A stretch of 64,000 nt of DNA from Flammeovirgaceae bacterium (GTDB taxonomy: Bacteria > Bacteroidota > Bacteroidia > Cytophagales > Cyclobacteriaceae): the NCBI GenBank assembly GCA_016712035.1, contig JADJRT010000010.1, positions 1 to 64,000 of the forward strand, given 5' to 3'. Under the pieces are notes generated by a model. It saw nothing but the letters and a program-made list of their open reading frames with translations, did not search any database and was not told the origin of the DNA. Below are positions 1 through 8,466 of the stretch, one piece after another; the stretch's first letter is position 1, and the number at the start of each line of letters is the position of its first letter. The translations under genes were made by a program, and so were the position numbers.

Positions 1-491
1 TTGTTTGTCTATTTGGTTGCTGGGTGAACAGGATGAGGCTGAAAAAGATTGGCAGAAAGCTCAAAAAATTTTAACAGTGAATTATGTTGGGGCTGTTTCT
101 ATACTAAATGTTATAGCTCAGAGTTTTAAGCAAAGGAGAATGGCGTAATTGTTGGTGTGAGCTCGGTTGCGGGAGAGCGGGGAAGACAAAGTAATTGTTT
201 CTATGGAAGTGCTAAGGCAGGATTTACGGCATATCTTTCGGGGCTTCGTAATCAACTTTTCCATTTTAATGTTAGAGTAATAACTATCATTCCAGGATTT
301 ATTAAGTCTAAAATGACTGAAAACATTGAGACTACTAAACTATTAACAGCAACTCCTAAGCAAGTTGCATTTGCGATTGTAAAAGCAATTGAAAAAGACA
401 GGATGTCGTTTACACCCTTGGTTGTGGAATTGGATTCATGTTGATTATAAAATCAATTCCTGAATTTATCTTTAAACGATTGAAGATATAA
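1..491 (+). CDS. SDR-family oxidoreductase, C-terminal part, frameshifted
   Basis: The 3' part of a short-chain dehydrogenase/reductase; the N-terminal Rossmann half lies outside the window. Visible are the segment after the nucleotide-binding fold (NYVGAVSILNVIAQSF), the catalytic-serine strand (GVIVGVSSVAGERGR) and the active-site Tyr/Lys motif FYGSAKAGF, then IIPGFIKSKM. Reading needs two frame changes: near 135-142 (the first frame stops at 147-149) and near 408-420, after which the tail IKSIPEFIFKRLKI ends at 491. The tail resembles SDRs encoded beside FAD-linked oxidases in polysaccharide or decaprenyl-ribose epimerase clusters. The family is clear from YxxxK; the substrate is unknown. 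The shifts are probably read errors. Confidence 0.75.
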
Positions 492-524
492 TTATTTTAG
501 TAACTAAGGAATTTTACAATTGGC

Positions 525-1127
525 TTACTCAATTTTTTTAACAACTCTCGCTGGAGTTCCAGCTGCAACTGAATAGGGAGGAACATCCTTAGTAACGATC
601 GCACCTGCAGCAATGCCGAGCCCTTTACCGATTCGTACACCTTTCAAAATGGTTACCGGGTGGCAATCCACACATCATCTTCATATGTAGATGGGGCTTG
701 ATGGACCATCTTTTGAGTGATCTTTTAAATCATGAAAATCGCTATCCATAATTATGGTGTAGGGTCCAATTTGCACGGTGTCTCCGATATGAATCAATTC
801 GCGGGCATCTATATGTACACCGTTTAGGCGAGAGTTTCTGCCAACGATTAGTTTGCCTGATTTACCGGTATATAATTTAGAGCGTTCAATATTAGACCAG
901 ATACGAACCTCATCGTCAAAGGTCATTTCACCAAGATTTCCAATAATTGGTTTGCCATTTACGGATACAAGTTTTCCTATATGATTGCACGATCTAAGAT
1001 AAATTCGTGCAAGTAAAATTCTCCACACTCCTTGTATTAAAGTAAAAATAAAACCAAGGGTTGATACATCGGTATTTTTCTCTTTGAATTCTTTTATTCG
1101 GGTTTTAATTAATGGAATAGATAGCAT
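525..1127 (-). CDS. Left-handed beta-helix (hexapeptide) acyltransferase
   Basis: A sugar O-acetyltransferase of the WcaF/maltose-acetyltransferase type. The first 148 residues carry imperfect hexapeptide repeats (IVGRNSRLNGVHID, IHIGDTVQIGPYTIIMD) and end in DFHDLKDHSKDGPSSPIYI, where the frame breaks. The downstream DNA on the same strand still encodes the usual end of these enzymes: DDVWIATR, then VTILKGVRIGKGLGIAAG and PPYSVAAGTPARVVKKIE, stopping at 525. Two one-base shifts (about 650 and 683) separate the pieces. It follows two glycosyltransferases with a 4-bp gap, so it probably acetylates a cell-surface glycan or its precursor. Acceptor unknown. Confidence 0.8.
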
Positions 1128-1131
1128 GGTG

Positions 1132-2026
1132 TCAAGTAACTTTAAAATTGGTGAGGTTCCAAAATATTCCTTTGTAGAATGAAACTAATAACTTTCGCTT
1201 ACCCTTGATTAGGTAACTGATCGTGTTTTTAGGAACAGAGAAAAAAATGAAGAAAATAATTCCAAACAAATAAGGCATGCCAGAAAAATTTCTGCGCATG
1301 AAGATAACCCGATTTCGGGTCATATAGTAAGTCTTTAATGGACTTTCGCTTCCGGTTGTGACGGACTCTTTATGTATAATTTTTGACACACCCAAAAAGT
1401 AAACTTTATAATCAGCTCTTTTTACAATCTCGCACCAATCGTGTTCTTCGTAATAAAGGAAATATACTTCCGGCATAAGCCCAACGAGATCGACAACCTT
1501 TCGAGGAATTATTAACGCAGCGCCATGTCCCAAGTCCGTTTCATAATTGCGATCGTATTGCCCTAGTCGGGCTCATAGATGCCTAAACATTTTCCCGGCC
1601 TGTATAAGGACTTATCCCGATGGCTCCTGCAAACTGGACAGTCTTTCCATCTGGATAAAGAACTTTTGGTGAAGCCATCCCCACGTCAGGATGGGCCTGC
1701 ATGAATTCAACGATAGGTTCCAGAAAGTCAGGAAATAACAACGTATCGTTATTCAACAAGAAGAAGTACTCACCTTTAGCGATTTTTAATCCAAGATTAT
1801 TACCTCCTGCGAAGCCGAGGTTCTTGTCACTCTCAATAAAAATGACAGATTGGAATTTGCTTTTTGTTTCATCCGATGGCTTTCCTGTTGGCGAGTTATT
1901 ATCAACAACAATGATTTCGAGATTAGGATAAGTAAGGTTGAGTGCAGATTCAAGAAACTCTATAGTATCCTTTAGAGAGATATAATTAATGGTAATGAGT
2001 GAAACAAGTGGGTAACTTGATGTCAT
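1132..2026 (-). CDS. Family 2 glycosyltransferase (rhamnosyltransferase-like), frameshifted
   Basis: An inverting GT-A glycosyltransferase. The N-terminal part has the nucleotide-sugar strand SLITINYISLKDTIEFL, IIVVDNNSPTG, NLGFAGGNNLGLK and the metal/acceptor motif LLNNDT. The C-terminal part, in another frame, begins around MGHGAALIIPRKVVD, includes YEEHDWCEIVKRADYKV and ends with a hydrophobic hairpin. The frame breaks between 1534 and 1583. The layout (GGNN, NNDT, EExDW) is that of dTDP-rhamnosyl transferases and related O-antigen or exopolysaccharide enzymes. It lies 5 bp from the acyltransferase and 7 bp from the next glycosyltransferase, indicating one operon. Sugar donor not determinable. 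Confidence 0.83.
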
Positions 2027-2033
2027 TCGATTT

Positions 2034-3246
2034 TTATTTTATTGATTCGTTTGTTGCTGATGAAACTCCATGTGGAGTATGTATAAACTTCTTATTCGCT
2101 CCCTTTAGTTTAAATAAAAGAAGTACCATATTTAAAAAAAGCACTGGTAGTTTGAGAATAGACATAGCTAATTTTCTAGTGTAGAACTCCCTGGGTATGG
2201 CAAGTAGTATGGAAAAGGTATTTAAAGCGAATAGAGTTAACCAAATCGTATAGCCAAAATACAAATAGCCCCTAACAAAATAGAGGGTAAGCGTGAGGAA
2301 GGTTAGAAGTCCAATGTTAATTAAGCGGGGTAATTGAATGTTGCGTAAGACTGTACTATTGAAATAAGTAAAGTTTCCCTCAGCCAAAGCCCTTATACCA
2401 GATGAGAAGTATTTGCCTAAATAAACATATTGGCTTGAAATCCAACGCTTGCGTTGATTTTGAAATGTTTTATCTTTTGAAACTTTCTCATCATAAACAA
2501 TCGCTTCTTTATGATATGCTACCTTGATTCCTTCTGTAAGCAAAAGTACTTCCAGTTCGCGATCAAACCCGCCCACCGAATTCATGCTACTTAATTTTTC
2601 TTTTAAAAGATGAAAATCAAAGGCTACACCCGAACCGCTGATGGAGGAAGATAATCCGAGGGCGACTGTTCCCTGCCTGTAAATGTGATTGTTAATAGCT
2701 TCACTAACACCATCCAGGATGGCCAGAGAATTATTTTGATTTTGGTTTGCGCTGTCCTTGTATGGCTCTTACCCTGGATGATAAACTTTCATTCATTCTC
2801 TCTAGAAAGGAGAATGCCATAACATTATCAGCGTCAAGGATAACTGCATAATCGTAGTCATCAGGTAATGCCTGAAGCGCAACATTCAATGATTTAACCT
2901 TGGTACTACTTTCAAAATTCACCTCAATTACACGGATGGGGAGTTGCCGAAGCATTGTTAGAGTTTTGGGTTGAAGGGAGTCAGCCATTACCACAACGGT
3001 GTAGGAGGCTGCTGGATAAGATTGTTCTAAAGCTTTTTTTGCAACATCAATAATTACCTGATCTTCTTTGTAGCAAGGAATTGGTACACAGAATTTTCTG
3101 AATACAATTTCTTTTGATCTAATAGGTATTTGATAGAATAAAAGGCCACCCATCGAAAAGACTGTTGTGTAAGCCACCACATAAACAAAATAGGTTAGTA
3201 GGAGAAATTCAATTAAAAGCATTAAAAATGGATTTTCAAGAGGCAA
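2034..3246 (-). CDS. Membrane glycosyltransferase family 2 (processive, BcsA/PgaC-like), frameshifted
   Basis: An integral-membrane GT2. The N-terminus has a hydrophobic segment (LIEFLLLTYFVYVVAYTTVF), then VPIPCYKEDQVIIDVA and the metal-binding DAD motif (YAVILDADNVM). After a frame change near 2730-2745 the chain continues NNSLAILDGVSEAINNHIYR, the acceptor region, and the QxxRW signature as QNQRKRWISSQ, followed by several C-terminal membrane segments. DxD plus Q(R/Q)xRW plus flanking membrane helices is typical of cellulose, hyaluronan and PNAG synthases and of some single-sugar transferases. With a priming sugar transferase upstream in the operon, a role in exopolysaccharide assembly is likely; the polymer is unknown. 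Confidence 0.82.
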
Positions 3247-3251
3247 TGCTT

Positions 3252-4346
3252 CTATACTTTCTCTTTTTGAAACAAGGCGGGGAAGGTGGAGAAAATAATT
3301 TTCATATCCATTAGAAATGAATTTTTCATAGCGTACTCCATATCTAAATGGATGCGCTCATCTAAAGACATATCTTTTTGTCCACGCTTTGTCACCTGCC
3401 ATAGGCCAGTGATTCCTGCCGGAGCTACAAAGCGCCAGGCAATTTGATCTTTCGTCAAACGTTCGGCTTCGTAAAGCGGTAAAGGCCGGTTGCCCACCAG
3501 CGACATATCACCTTTCAGTACATTGAATAATTGAGGCAATTCATCCAGGCTAGAATTTCTTAAAAATAAACCGAAAGGAGTTACCCGAGGGTCGTCTTTT
3601 ATTTTAAAGAACACATGGTCATTCGATGTGTTATATTGGTTCAAATGAGATAGATCCTTTAATTCCTGATCGGCCCCAAGGCGCATTGATCGAAATTTAT
3701 AAAAGTCGAAAATTTTATAGCCCGAGCCGGCCCGTTTTGAAATATAGAAAATAGGGCCTTTGGATTCTAACTTTATAATTAAAGCAATAACAATTAACAG
3801 GGGTGATAAGAGTACTATGGCCAGGCTAGCCAAAAAGATATCCGAAAATCGTTTTAATTTCCAGATTTTTATGGATTCGGTTGGTTGAATTTTGACAGGC
3901 TGATAAGTCTTTGGATTCCTATTTAGTTTATAGGCCTTAATCTTTTTTATGAATTGAAGCCGCTTCAGTAATGCCGGTGTAAATGCGCCAAAAAGATAAT
4001 CGTCCAATTTCAACTCAATAGCTTTTTGTTTTGCTGTTAAATCAAACTTTTCTGTATATAAAATAAATGGAATTTCATGCTTACCCAACAATTCGGAAAG
4101 CTTTTCAGCTTTAACAAGGTCCATCGTAGCGGGCTCAATAAAAATGGCGTCTGGTTCTAATGTGTTTTCCAAAATTCCTATCGAAATCTGATCTACAGGG
4201 AGAAATGTGAAATGCCAGTTTTCCTGATTATAATCGGATTGCTTCTTTTCAACCTGTTCCACGACAAAGGCAATTTGCGCATATGTACCTTGGGGTATAG
4301 TTAATGGAAAATCCTGCACATGAAGTATTTCAGTGTCCGTTCTCAT
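3252..4346 (-). CDS. Polyprenyl-phosphate sugar-1-phosphate transferase (WcaJ-type C-terminal domain)
   Basis: 364 residues, intact. Residues about 25-135 are a degenerate receiver-like fold without an obvious phosphoacceptor. A membrane segment follows (about 168-192, ending LLIVIALIIKLESKGP), then the bacterial sugar transferase domain with KRAGSGYKIFDFYKFRSMR, DELPQLFNVLKGDMSLVGNRP and GITGLWQVTKRG. Such enzymes move a hexose-1-phosphate onto undecaprenyl phosphate at the inner membrane, priming polysaccharide repeat units. The start overlaps the preceding receiver gene by 4 bp (ATGA), so the two are translationally coupled. The degenerate receiver domain beside a genuine receiver protein suggests regulated priming; that link is inference. 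Confidence 0.88.
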   Translation of the reverse strand: MRTDTEILHVQDFPLTIPQGTYAQIAFVVEQVEKKQSDYNQENWHFTFLPVDQISIGILENTLEPDAIFIEPATMDLVKAEKLSELLGKHEIPFILYTEKFDLTAKQKAIELKLDDYLFGAFTPALLKRLQFIKKIKAYKLNRNPKTYQPVKIQPTESIKIWKLKRFSDIFLASLAIVLLSPLLIVIALIIKLESKGPIFYISKRAGSGYKIFDFYKFRSMRLGADQELKDLSHLNQYNTSNDHVFFKIKDDPRVTPFGLFLRNSSLDELPQLFNVLKGDMSLVGNRPLPLYEAERLTKDQIAWRFVAPAGITGLWQVTKRGQKDMSLDERIHLDMEYAMKNSFLMDMKIIFSTFPALFQKEKV

Positions 4347-4735
4347 CGGTCAATAGAAAGGGGGTTTTCTAACCTTTTAAATGTATTCTCAATCTCTTCT
4401 AATAGTAACTGTGGCTCGAAAGGTTTTACCAGATAATTGCTTGCTCCCAAAGCCAGGCATTGCTTTCTTTTCTCCGGCTCATCCGAAGCGGATAGCATAA
4501 TAACCGGAATATCCCTTAAAATCCCACTGGTACGCACGTTTTCCAATAATTCAATGCCATTCAAGGTGGGTATATTAATATCCGAAATGATGAGATTCGG
4601 TAAGTTTCCCTCCGATAACCAGGATAATGCCTCTAATCCGTTATTCATAATAATGGGTACATACTTTCCACTCAATATCTTCTCTAAAAGCCAGCAAAGC
4701 GGCTCATCGTCCTCTATAATAAGGATTCTTTTCAA
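4343..4735 (-). CDS. Stand-alone CheY-like response regulator receiver protein
   Basis: 130 residues forming one receiver domain: acidic pair D9/D10, phosphoacceptor D52 in LIISDINIPTLNG, conserved S82 in VIMLSAS, K104 in YLVKPFEP. There is no output domain, so it must act by protein contact. It is the first gene of the minus-strand polysaccharide block and overlaps the sugar transferase by 4 bp, so it may control polysaccharide priming or a motility/biofilm switch through an unlinked partner. No histidine kinase lies nearby. Confidence 0.92.
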   Translation of the reverse strand: MKRILIIEDDEPLCWLLEKILSGKYVPIIMNNGLEALSWLSEGNLPNLIISDINIPTLNGIELLENVRTSGILRDIPVIMLSASDEPEKRKQCLALGASNYLVKPFEPQLLLEEIENTFKRLENPLSIDR

Positions 4736-5216
4736 GTTATTTCGAGTTAAAGCCCATAAAGTATTTCCAGTTACCTAATCCATTAATAATCACAGGTTTT
4801 CAGGAACTGCAACTTACTATAGACCCGTTATCGTAAAACATTTAAATGACTTTATTCAAACAGGGCTAGCAAGTTACTGAATAGTTCGTTTTGTTACAAT
4901 GACTTAGGATGTATAAGTGATTAAAGCTCTATTAACAAATTCCTTACTTTTCGATTGTATCAATTCAAATTTTGGATTTCAAAAATCAATAGATGGAATT
5001 CTGGTTTCAATGATTCTGAAAAGGCTTGCCGCAAGGGACAAAACGGTAGGAGGCTAACCCGATGATAGAGTTACGTCCGAAAAGAACAAAAGAGACCAGA
5101 AGTTCAAATGTTTCCGTTTATTCAAACAGAGTGTATTGTACTTCCGGATTCTTAAAAATATTCCGGAATTGGACTTTCATTCCGAAATGGAAACCCACGG
5201 ATACACCCAATCATAA

Positions 5217-5271
5217 GCACAGATAGAGCACAGATAGAGCACAGATAAAGCACAGATAAAGCACAGATAAA
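5217..5271. repeat. Five tandem copies of an 11-bp unit
   Basis: Five head-to-tail copies of GCACAGATARA: two with G at position 10, then three with A. There are no spacers, so this is a minisatellite, not a CRISPR. The core ACAGATAAAG also occurs near 8393, close to the sigma operon. Confidence 0.9.
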
Positions 5272-5283
5272 GCCCATGAACAG

Positions 5284-5452
5284 GCCCGCCCGCCCGGAGC
5301 TCTGCGCAGGCGGGCTTGTCCGTGAAGTCTAGCAGCCCGACGAGTTCTACGCAGCGGGCTTTATTTACGCATGGGCCCCCGCACGAACAACATCTACGAG
5401 TGGGCCGCCCGCCGAGTTACCACGCCGCCCGTCGAAGTTTTGCGCAGCGGGC
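5284..5452. repeat. Cluster of three GCCCG...CGGGC palindromic elements
   Basis: Three related stem-loops: 5284-5315, 5335-5359 and 5427-5452. Each has GCCCG on the left, a loop resembling (C)GAGNTCTNCGCA, and CGGGC on the right. They are much more GC-rich than the surroundings. They resemble REP-type interspersed palindromes; mechanism unknown. Confidence 0.65.
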
Positions 5453-5785
5453 CTGTCAGCTAAGCACAAACTTTATTTTTATTATCTTTTATTGATGATG
5501 TAATTAAATCGTTCTTAAAATATTTTCCGTAAATGATTTTCAAATCAAAACCCAATTTCCTCTCCCTGGGGAGAGGGGCCAGTATCTCCGTTAGAGAAAA
5601 TACAATTAAAAAGTAAATAATTTTCAATTCGTTAGTGCGTGGCGTAAAAGCTTGATGACAACTTTGGAATAGTAAAAACACCTTCAACCGTCAATAATCT
5701 TCCTTATCGAATAAATTGTCAATTGATCCGTTTACGATAAGATATCTTACTTGATGTATGTATATTCAATGCTTATTTTATAGAT

Positions 5786-6391
5786 ATGAAGTTGTTAGTT
5801 ACCCTGATTCTGTTGGCACAAACCCTGGTGCTTGGTGCTCAGCCGGCTGCAAAGGCCATCGAAGATAAATCGCTTAATCTGAAAGACCGCTATCAGGTAA
5901 TGAAGACGGGCTCTCAAACTTACGAAGACTACAAGGTAATCAAAGAGCACATTCTGGAGGGATTTTGGAAAATCACCATGGACTCTGTTAACAAGCAACA
6001 GGCTTCCATTAATGTTTTAAATAGTAGAATTTCTACTTTGGAAGGGGAGCTGTTGGCATCACAAAATAATATCAAAGAACAACAGGCTTCCGTAGAAGGA
6101 ATTGTTTATGATAGTAAACATATCTCCGTGATCGGGATTCCCTTTGGCAAAGGAGCCTTTTTAATTCTTACAGCTATTATTGTAGGTGGCCTGGTGGTTA
6201 TGTTAGTCATTATCATGGGTCGCATGAAAATAGCGCATGGCGCAATGAAGGAGAAGGAATTGATTGCGCACACGCTGACGCAAGAGTTCGATGAGTATAA
6301 AAAGAAAGCGTTGGAGAAGCAATCCAAGCTTTCGCGCGAGTTGCAAAATGAGCGCAACAGACTCGTAGATATGCGTGGTCAAAAAATGTAA
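5786..6391 (+). CDS. Membrane-anchored coiled-coil protein of unknown function
   Basis: 201 residues. A signal peptide (MKLLVTLILLAQTLVLGAQ) is followed by a charged region with heptad character (about 70-105), a single strong membrane helix (about 125-147, GAFLILTAIIVGGLVVMLVII) and a basic coiled-coil C-terminus (about 155-198). Proteins of this layout are common in Cytophagales; I do not recognise a function. The tail would be cytoplasmic if the signal is cleaved and the helix crosses once. It converges with the next gene with no intergenic space. Confidence 0.75.
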   Translation: MKLLVTLILLAQTLVLGAQPAAKAIEDKSLNLKDRYQVMKTGSQTYEDYKVIKEHILEGFWKITMDSVNKQQASINVLNSRISTLEGELLASQNNIKEQQASVEGIVYDSKHISVIGIPFGKGAFLILTAIIVGGLVVMLVIIMGRMKIAHGAMKEKELIAHTLTQEFDEYKKKALEKQSKLSRELQNERNRLVDMRGQKM

Positions 6392-6817
6392 TCAGATTTT
6401 TGTTGCTTGACGTGAAACCAATCGCCATTGCTTTTTAATTTTCACATATACTTCTGTATACAATAAGTTGATATTGAATTCAGATTTATCAGGCATCAGG
6501 CCTTTGAAAGTTCCCTTACCGATTACAACAACAGTATTATTATAAAGTTTCGCGTTTGACTCTGAGATATTAATAGTTGTATAGTTCAATTTGCCAGATT
6601 TCAAATCATCAATCATTTCTGTTTTGGATTGAATCCAGCCGTTTGAATGAATGAACCTAATTTGTGGATCAAGCACTAGATGGAGTGAATCATACTTTTT
6701 GTGGATCATCCAACCAAACTTTTTCTTGTGAAGTTGATTGACAACGTCCGCTTCTTTCGATTGACAGAAAGAGATAATAGAAGCGAAAACAAAAACAACG
6801 AGTAAAATCTTTTTCAT
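6392..6817 (-). CDS. Secreted NTF2-like (DUF4440-type) protein
   Basis: 141 residues with a signal peptide (MKKILLVVFVFASIISFCQ). The mature part has the NTF2/SnoaL-like pattern: an N-terminal helix with a catalytic-pocket aspartate region (YDSLHLVLDPQIRFIHSNG), then a curved sheet ending in a tryptophan strand (WRLVSRQATKI). DUF4440 members are small scaffolds used as enzymes, binders or immunity-like proteins, so no activity is assigned. It lies 6 bp downstream of the GH16 gene on the same strand and is probably co-transcribed. Confidence 0.75.
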   Translation of the reverse strand: MKKILLVVFVFASIISFCQSKEADVVNQLHKKKFGWMIHKKYDSLHLVLDPQIRFIHSNGWIQSKTEMIDDLKSGKLNYTTINISESNAKLYNNTVVVIGKGTFKGLMPDKSEFNINLLYTEVYVKIKKQWRLVSRQATKI

Positions 6818-6823
6818 ATCTGA

Positions 6824-7618
6824 TTATTGATAAACACGCACATAGTCAACTTCCATTCGTTGCGGCCAGATCGAATCGTCAATTCCTTCTTTGCCACCCC
6901 AGTTTCCACCTACGGCCTGATTTAAAATTAAATGAAAACGTTGATCAAAAGGCCAGCCGGTGAAATCGTCTTTTGGATCGCGCGTTATAGAATGGTACAT
7001 CGTATCATCAATGTAGAAGTCCATTTTATTTTCACTCCAGTCAATGGCATACACATGAAAGGCATCCATGCAATCCGCAACGGTAAGTTTTCCTTCTTTC
7101 TGTGTGCCTATAATATGATTGTACGCTTTGGTGTGGATGGTTCCATGAACCACACCCGGATCATAGCCCACATGTTCCATAATATCAATCTCACCGCTCT
7201 CTGGCCAGCCGCCATACTTCCAATCGGTCGATAGCATCCAGATAGCAGGCCAGGTGCCTATACCACGTGGCAGTTTAGCTTTTACCTCTATGCGACCATA
7301 GAGCCAGTCACCTTTGCCTTTGCTTACCATACGGGTTGATGTATAGGCTTTGCCGCCCAGTGAATCTTTGTGGGCCTCAATAATCAGCATCCCATTTTCA
7401 ACGCGTACGTTTTTTAAGTCGTTGGTATAATATTGGGCTTCGTTGTTTCCATAACCACAATTATTCGGGCAACCATCTCCTAAATCATAATTCCATTTGG
7501 CGCTGTCGGGTGTGCCACTGTATTCAAATTCATCAGACCAAACGAGTGATCTTGTTGGGGTTTGCTTACAACCTGCAAACATCATGAGCACAACTACGAT
7601 TAAGAGTAAATACCGCAT
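6824..7618 (-). CDS. GH16 family beta-glucanase (laminarinase-like) lipoprotein
   Basis: 264 residues. The signal ends in a lipobox with C17 (MFAGC), so it is probably a surface or periplasmic lipoprotein. The GH16 catalytic motif is complete: E143-I-D145-I-M-E148 within SGEIDIMEH, nucleophile E143 and acid/base E148. Other family hallmarks are WSDEFEYSG near the N-terminus, GTWPAIWML before the motif, and FHLILNQAVGGNWGG plus DYVRVYQ at the end. Length is that of a single catalytic domain. The likely substrate is a beta-1,3 or mixed-linkage glucan such as laminarin. No SusC/D pair is nearby, so it is not part of a classical polysaccharide-utilisation locus here. Confidence 0.93.
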   Translation of the reverse strand: MRYLLLIVVVLMMFAGCKQTPTRSLVWSDEFEYSGTPDSAKWNYDLGDGCPNNCGYGNNEAQYYTNDLKNVRVENGMLIIEAHKDSLGGKAYTSTRMVSKGKGDWLYGRIEVKAKLPRGIGTWPAIWMLSTDWKYGGWPESGEIDIMEHVGYDPGVVHGTIHTKAYNHIIGTQKEGKLTVADCMDAFHVYAIDWSENKMDFYIDDTMYHSITRDPKDDFTGWPFDQRFHLILNQAVGGNWGGKEGIDDSIWPQRMEVDYVRVYQ

Positions 7619-7655
7619 AGCTTCTTTTTGATAAATTTAAAAAACATTTTGTGTT

Positions 7656-7725
7656 GGGGGGGGGGGGAGGAGGGGGGGGGGGGGTTTTTTTTTTTTTTTT
7701 TTTTTTGTTTGGTCGGGGGGGGGGG
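7656..7725. repeat. Poly-G / poly-T low-complexity block
   Basis: Runs of 12 G, then 13 G, then 22 T, then 11 G, with a few interruptions. Nothing similar occurs elsewhere in the window. It sits between the GH16 gene and the sigma gene, where promoters should be. It looks like a sequencing or assembly artefact rather than biology. Confidence 0.85.
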
Positions 7726-7789
7726 ATTTGGGATAAATCCTGTAACCAATTTCAGTATCTTAAGTTTCCCTGTATAATAAATATAGAAT

Positions 7790-8344
7790 TTGGAAGCGCT
7801 TCCCGATAATACATTGATGATGAGGGTCAAAGAAGGTGACCTGGACAACATGAGTCCGCTTTTTGAGCGCTATAAAAAACCGTTGTATGGTTTTTTCTAC
7901 GGCCTCAATCGGGAACAGGAACTAAGTGAAGACCTTGTTCAAAACACCTTCCTCCGAATTTTAAAGTACCGCCACCTCTTTCGCGGAGAGCCTGCCGGCC
8001 CGACAGGCGGGGGCGACTTTCGAGCCTGGATGTTTCACATCGCACGCAATGTGAATAATGACCATCATCGCAAGAAGCGGGTAAAAGCAACGGAAGATTT
8101 GGAACACTGGCAAGAGCGGATTGGTCATCATGAAAACCAATCCAGCGAAATGCAACACAACGAAGAGCACCGCATGCTTTCCATGGCCATGGACAGACTG
8201 CCAGAAGATAAGCGCGAGGTTTTATTGCTTAGCAAGTTTGAAGAAAAGAAGTATAGCGAGATAGGCGTGGTGTTGGGTTGCACGGAAGGCGCAGTAAAAG
8301 TAAAAGTGTTTCGGGCGTTGCAGGAGTTGAAAGGTGATTTATAA
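7790..8344 (+). CDS. ECF-subfamily RNA polymerase sigma factor
   Basis: 184 residues with sigma-70 region 2 (LFERYKKPLYGFFYGL, LSEDLVQNTFLRILKYR, FRAWMFHIARNVNNDHHRKK) and region 4 (LPEDKREVLLLSKFEEKKYSEIGVVLGCTEGAVKVKVFRALQEL). A TTG at 7790 directly follows an in-frame stop at 7784; the first ATG is at 7817, but the TTG start keeps the usual N-terminal helix. Residues about 67-76 (EPAGPTGGGD) are an unusual Gly/Pro loop encoded by a palindromic element at 7990-8008. The next gene resembles an anti-sigma factor and two DUF4097-like envelope genes follow, so this is probably an autoregulated envelope-stress operon. Confidence 0.88.
   Translation: MEALPDNTLMMRVKEGDLDNMSPLFERYKKPLYGFFYGLNREQELSEDLVQNTFLRILKYRHLFRGEPAGPTGGGDFRAWMFHIARNVNNDHHRKKRVKATEDLEHWQERIGHHENQSSEMQHNEEHRMLSMAMDRLPEDKREVLLLSKFEEKKYSEIGVVLGCTEGAVKVKVFRALQELKGDL
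7990..8008. repeat. Palindromic element inside the sigma factor gene
   Basis: Arms GCCTGCCGG (7990-7998) and CCGACAGGC (8000-8008) around a single C match at 8 of 9 positions. It is read through in frame and encodes a loop inside sigma region 2. Confidence 0.7.
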
Positions 8345-8466
8345 ACAATTGGAAAGAGTCACTAAAACCGGATGCTGGATTCTTGATCGAACACAGATAA
8401 AGTTTAAAAACCTTAGTGTCTTCGGACCTAGTGGATTAAAGAAAGGGAATTCTAAATACGTAGAAT

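Larger units (their letters stand above)
4736..5785. other. 1.05-kb spacer without a supported gene
   Basis: The AT-rich first half (4736-5210) shows no convincing coding region. The second half holds an 11-bp tandem repeat (5217-5271) and a GC-rich block of palindromes (5284-5452). A 75-codon minus-strand frame at 5460-5687 has low-complexity composition and was not accepted. The segment probably contains the promoter of the minus-strand polysaccharide operon near 4740-4900 and that of the plus-strand gene at 5786. Confidence 0.6.

Noticed and set aside
5217..5271. Possible CRISPR-like direct repeats
   Set aside because: 11-bp units directly adjacent with no spacers; no cas genes. A simple minisatellite.
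5460..5687. 75-codon minus-strand frame in the repeat-rich spacer
   Set aside because: Low-complexity composition, no homology features, no ribosome-binding context, and part of it overlaps a short dispersed repeat-like stretch (CTCCCTGGGGAGAGG).
7600..7851. 83-codon minus-strand frame across the poly-G/poly-T block
   Set aside because: It is translation of homopolymers (Pro and Lys runs) and overlaps the start of the sigma factor.
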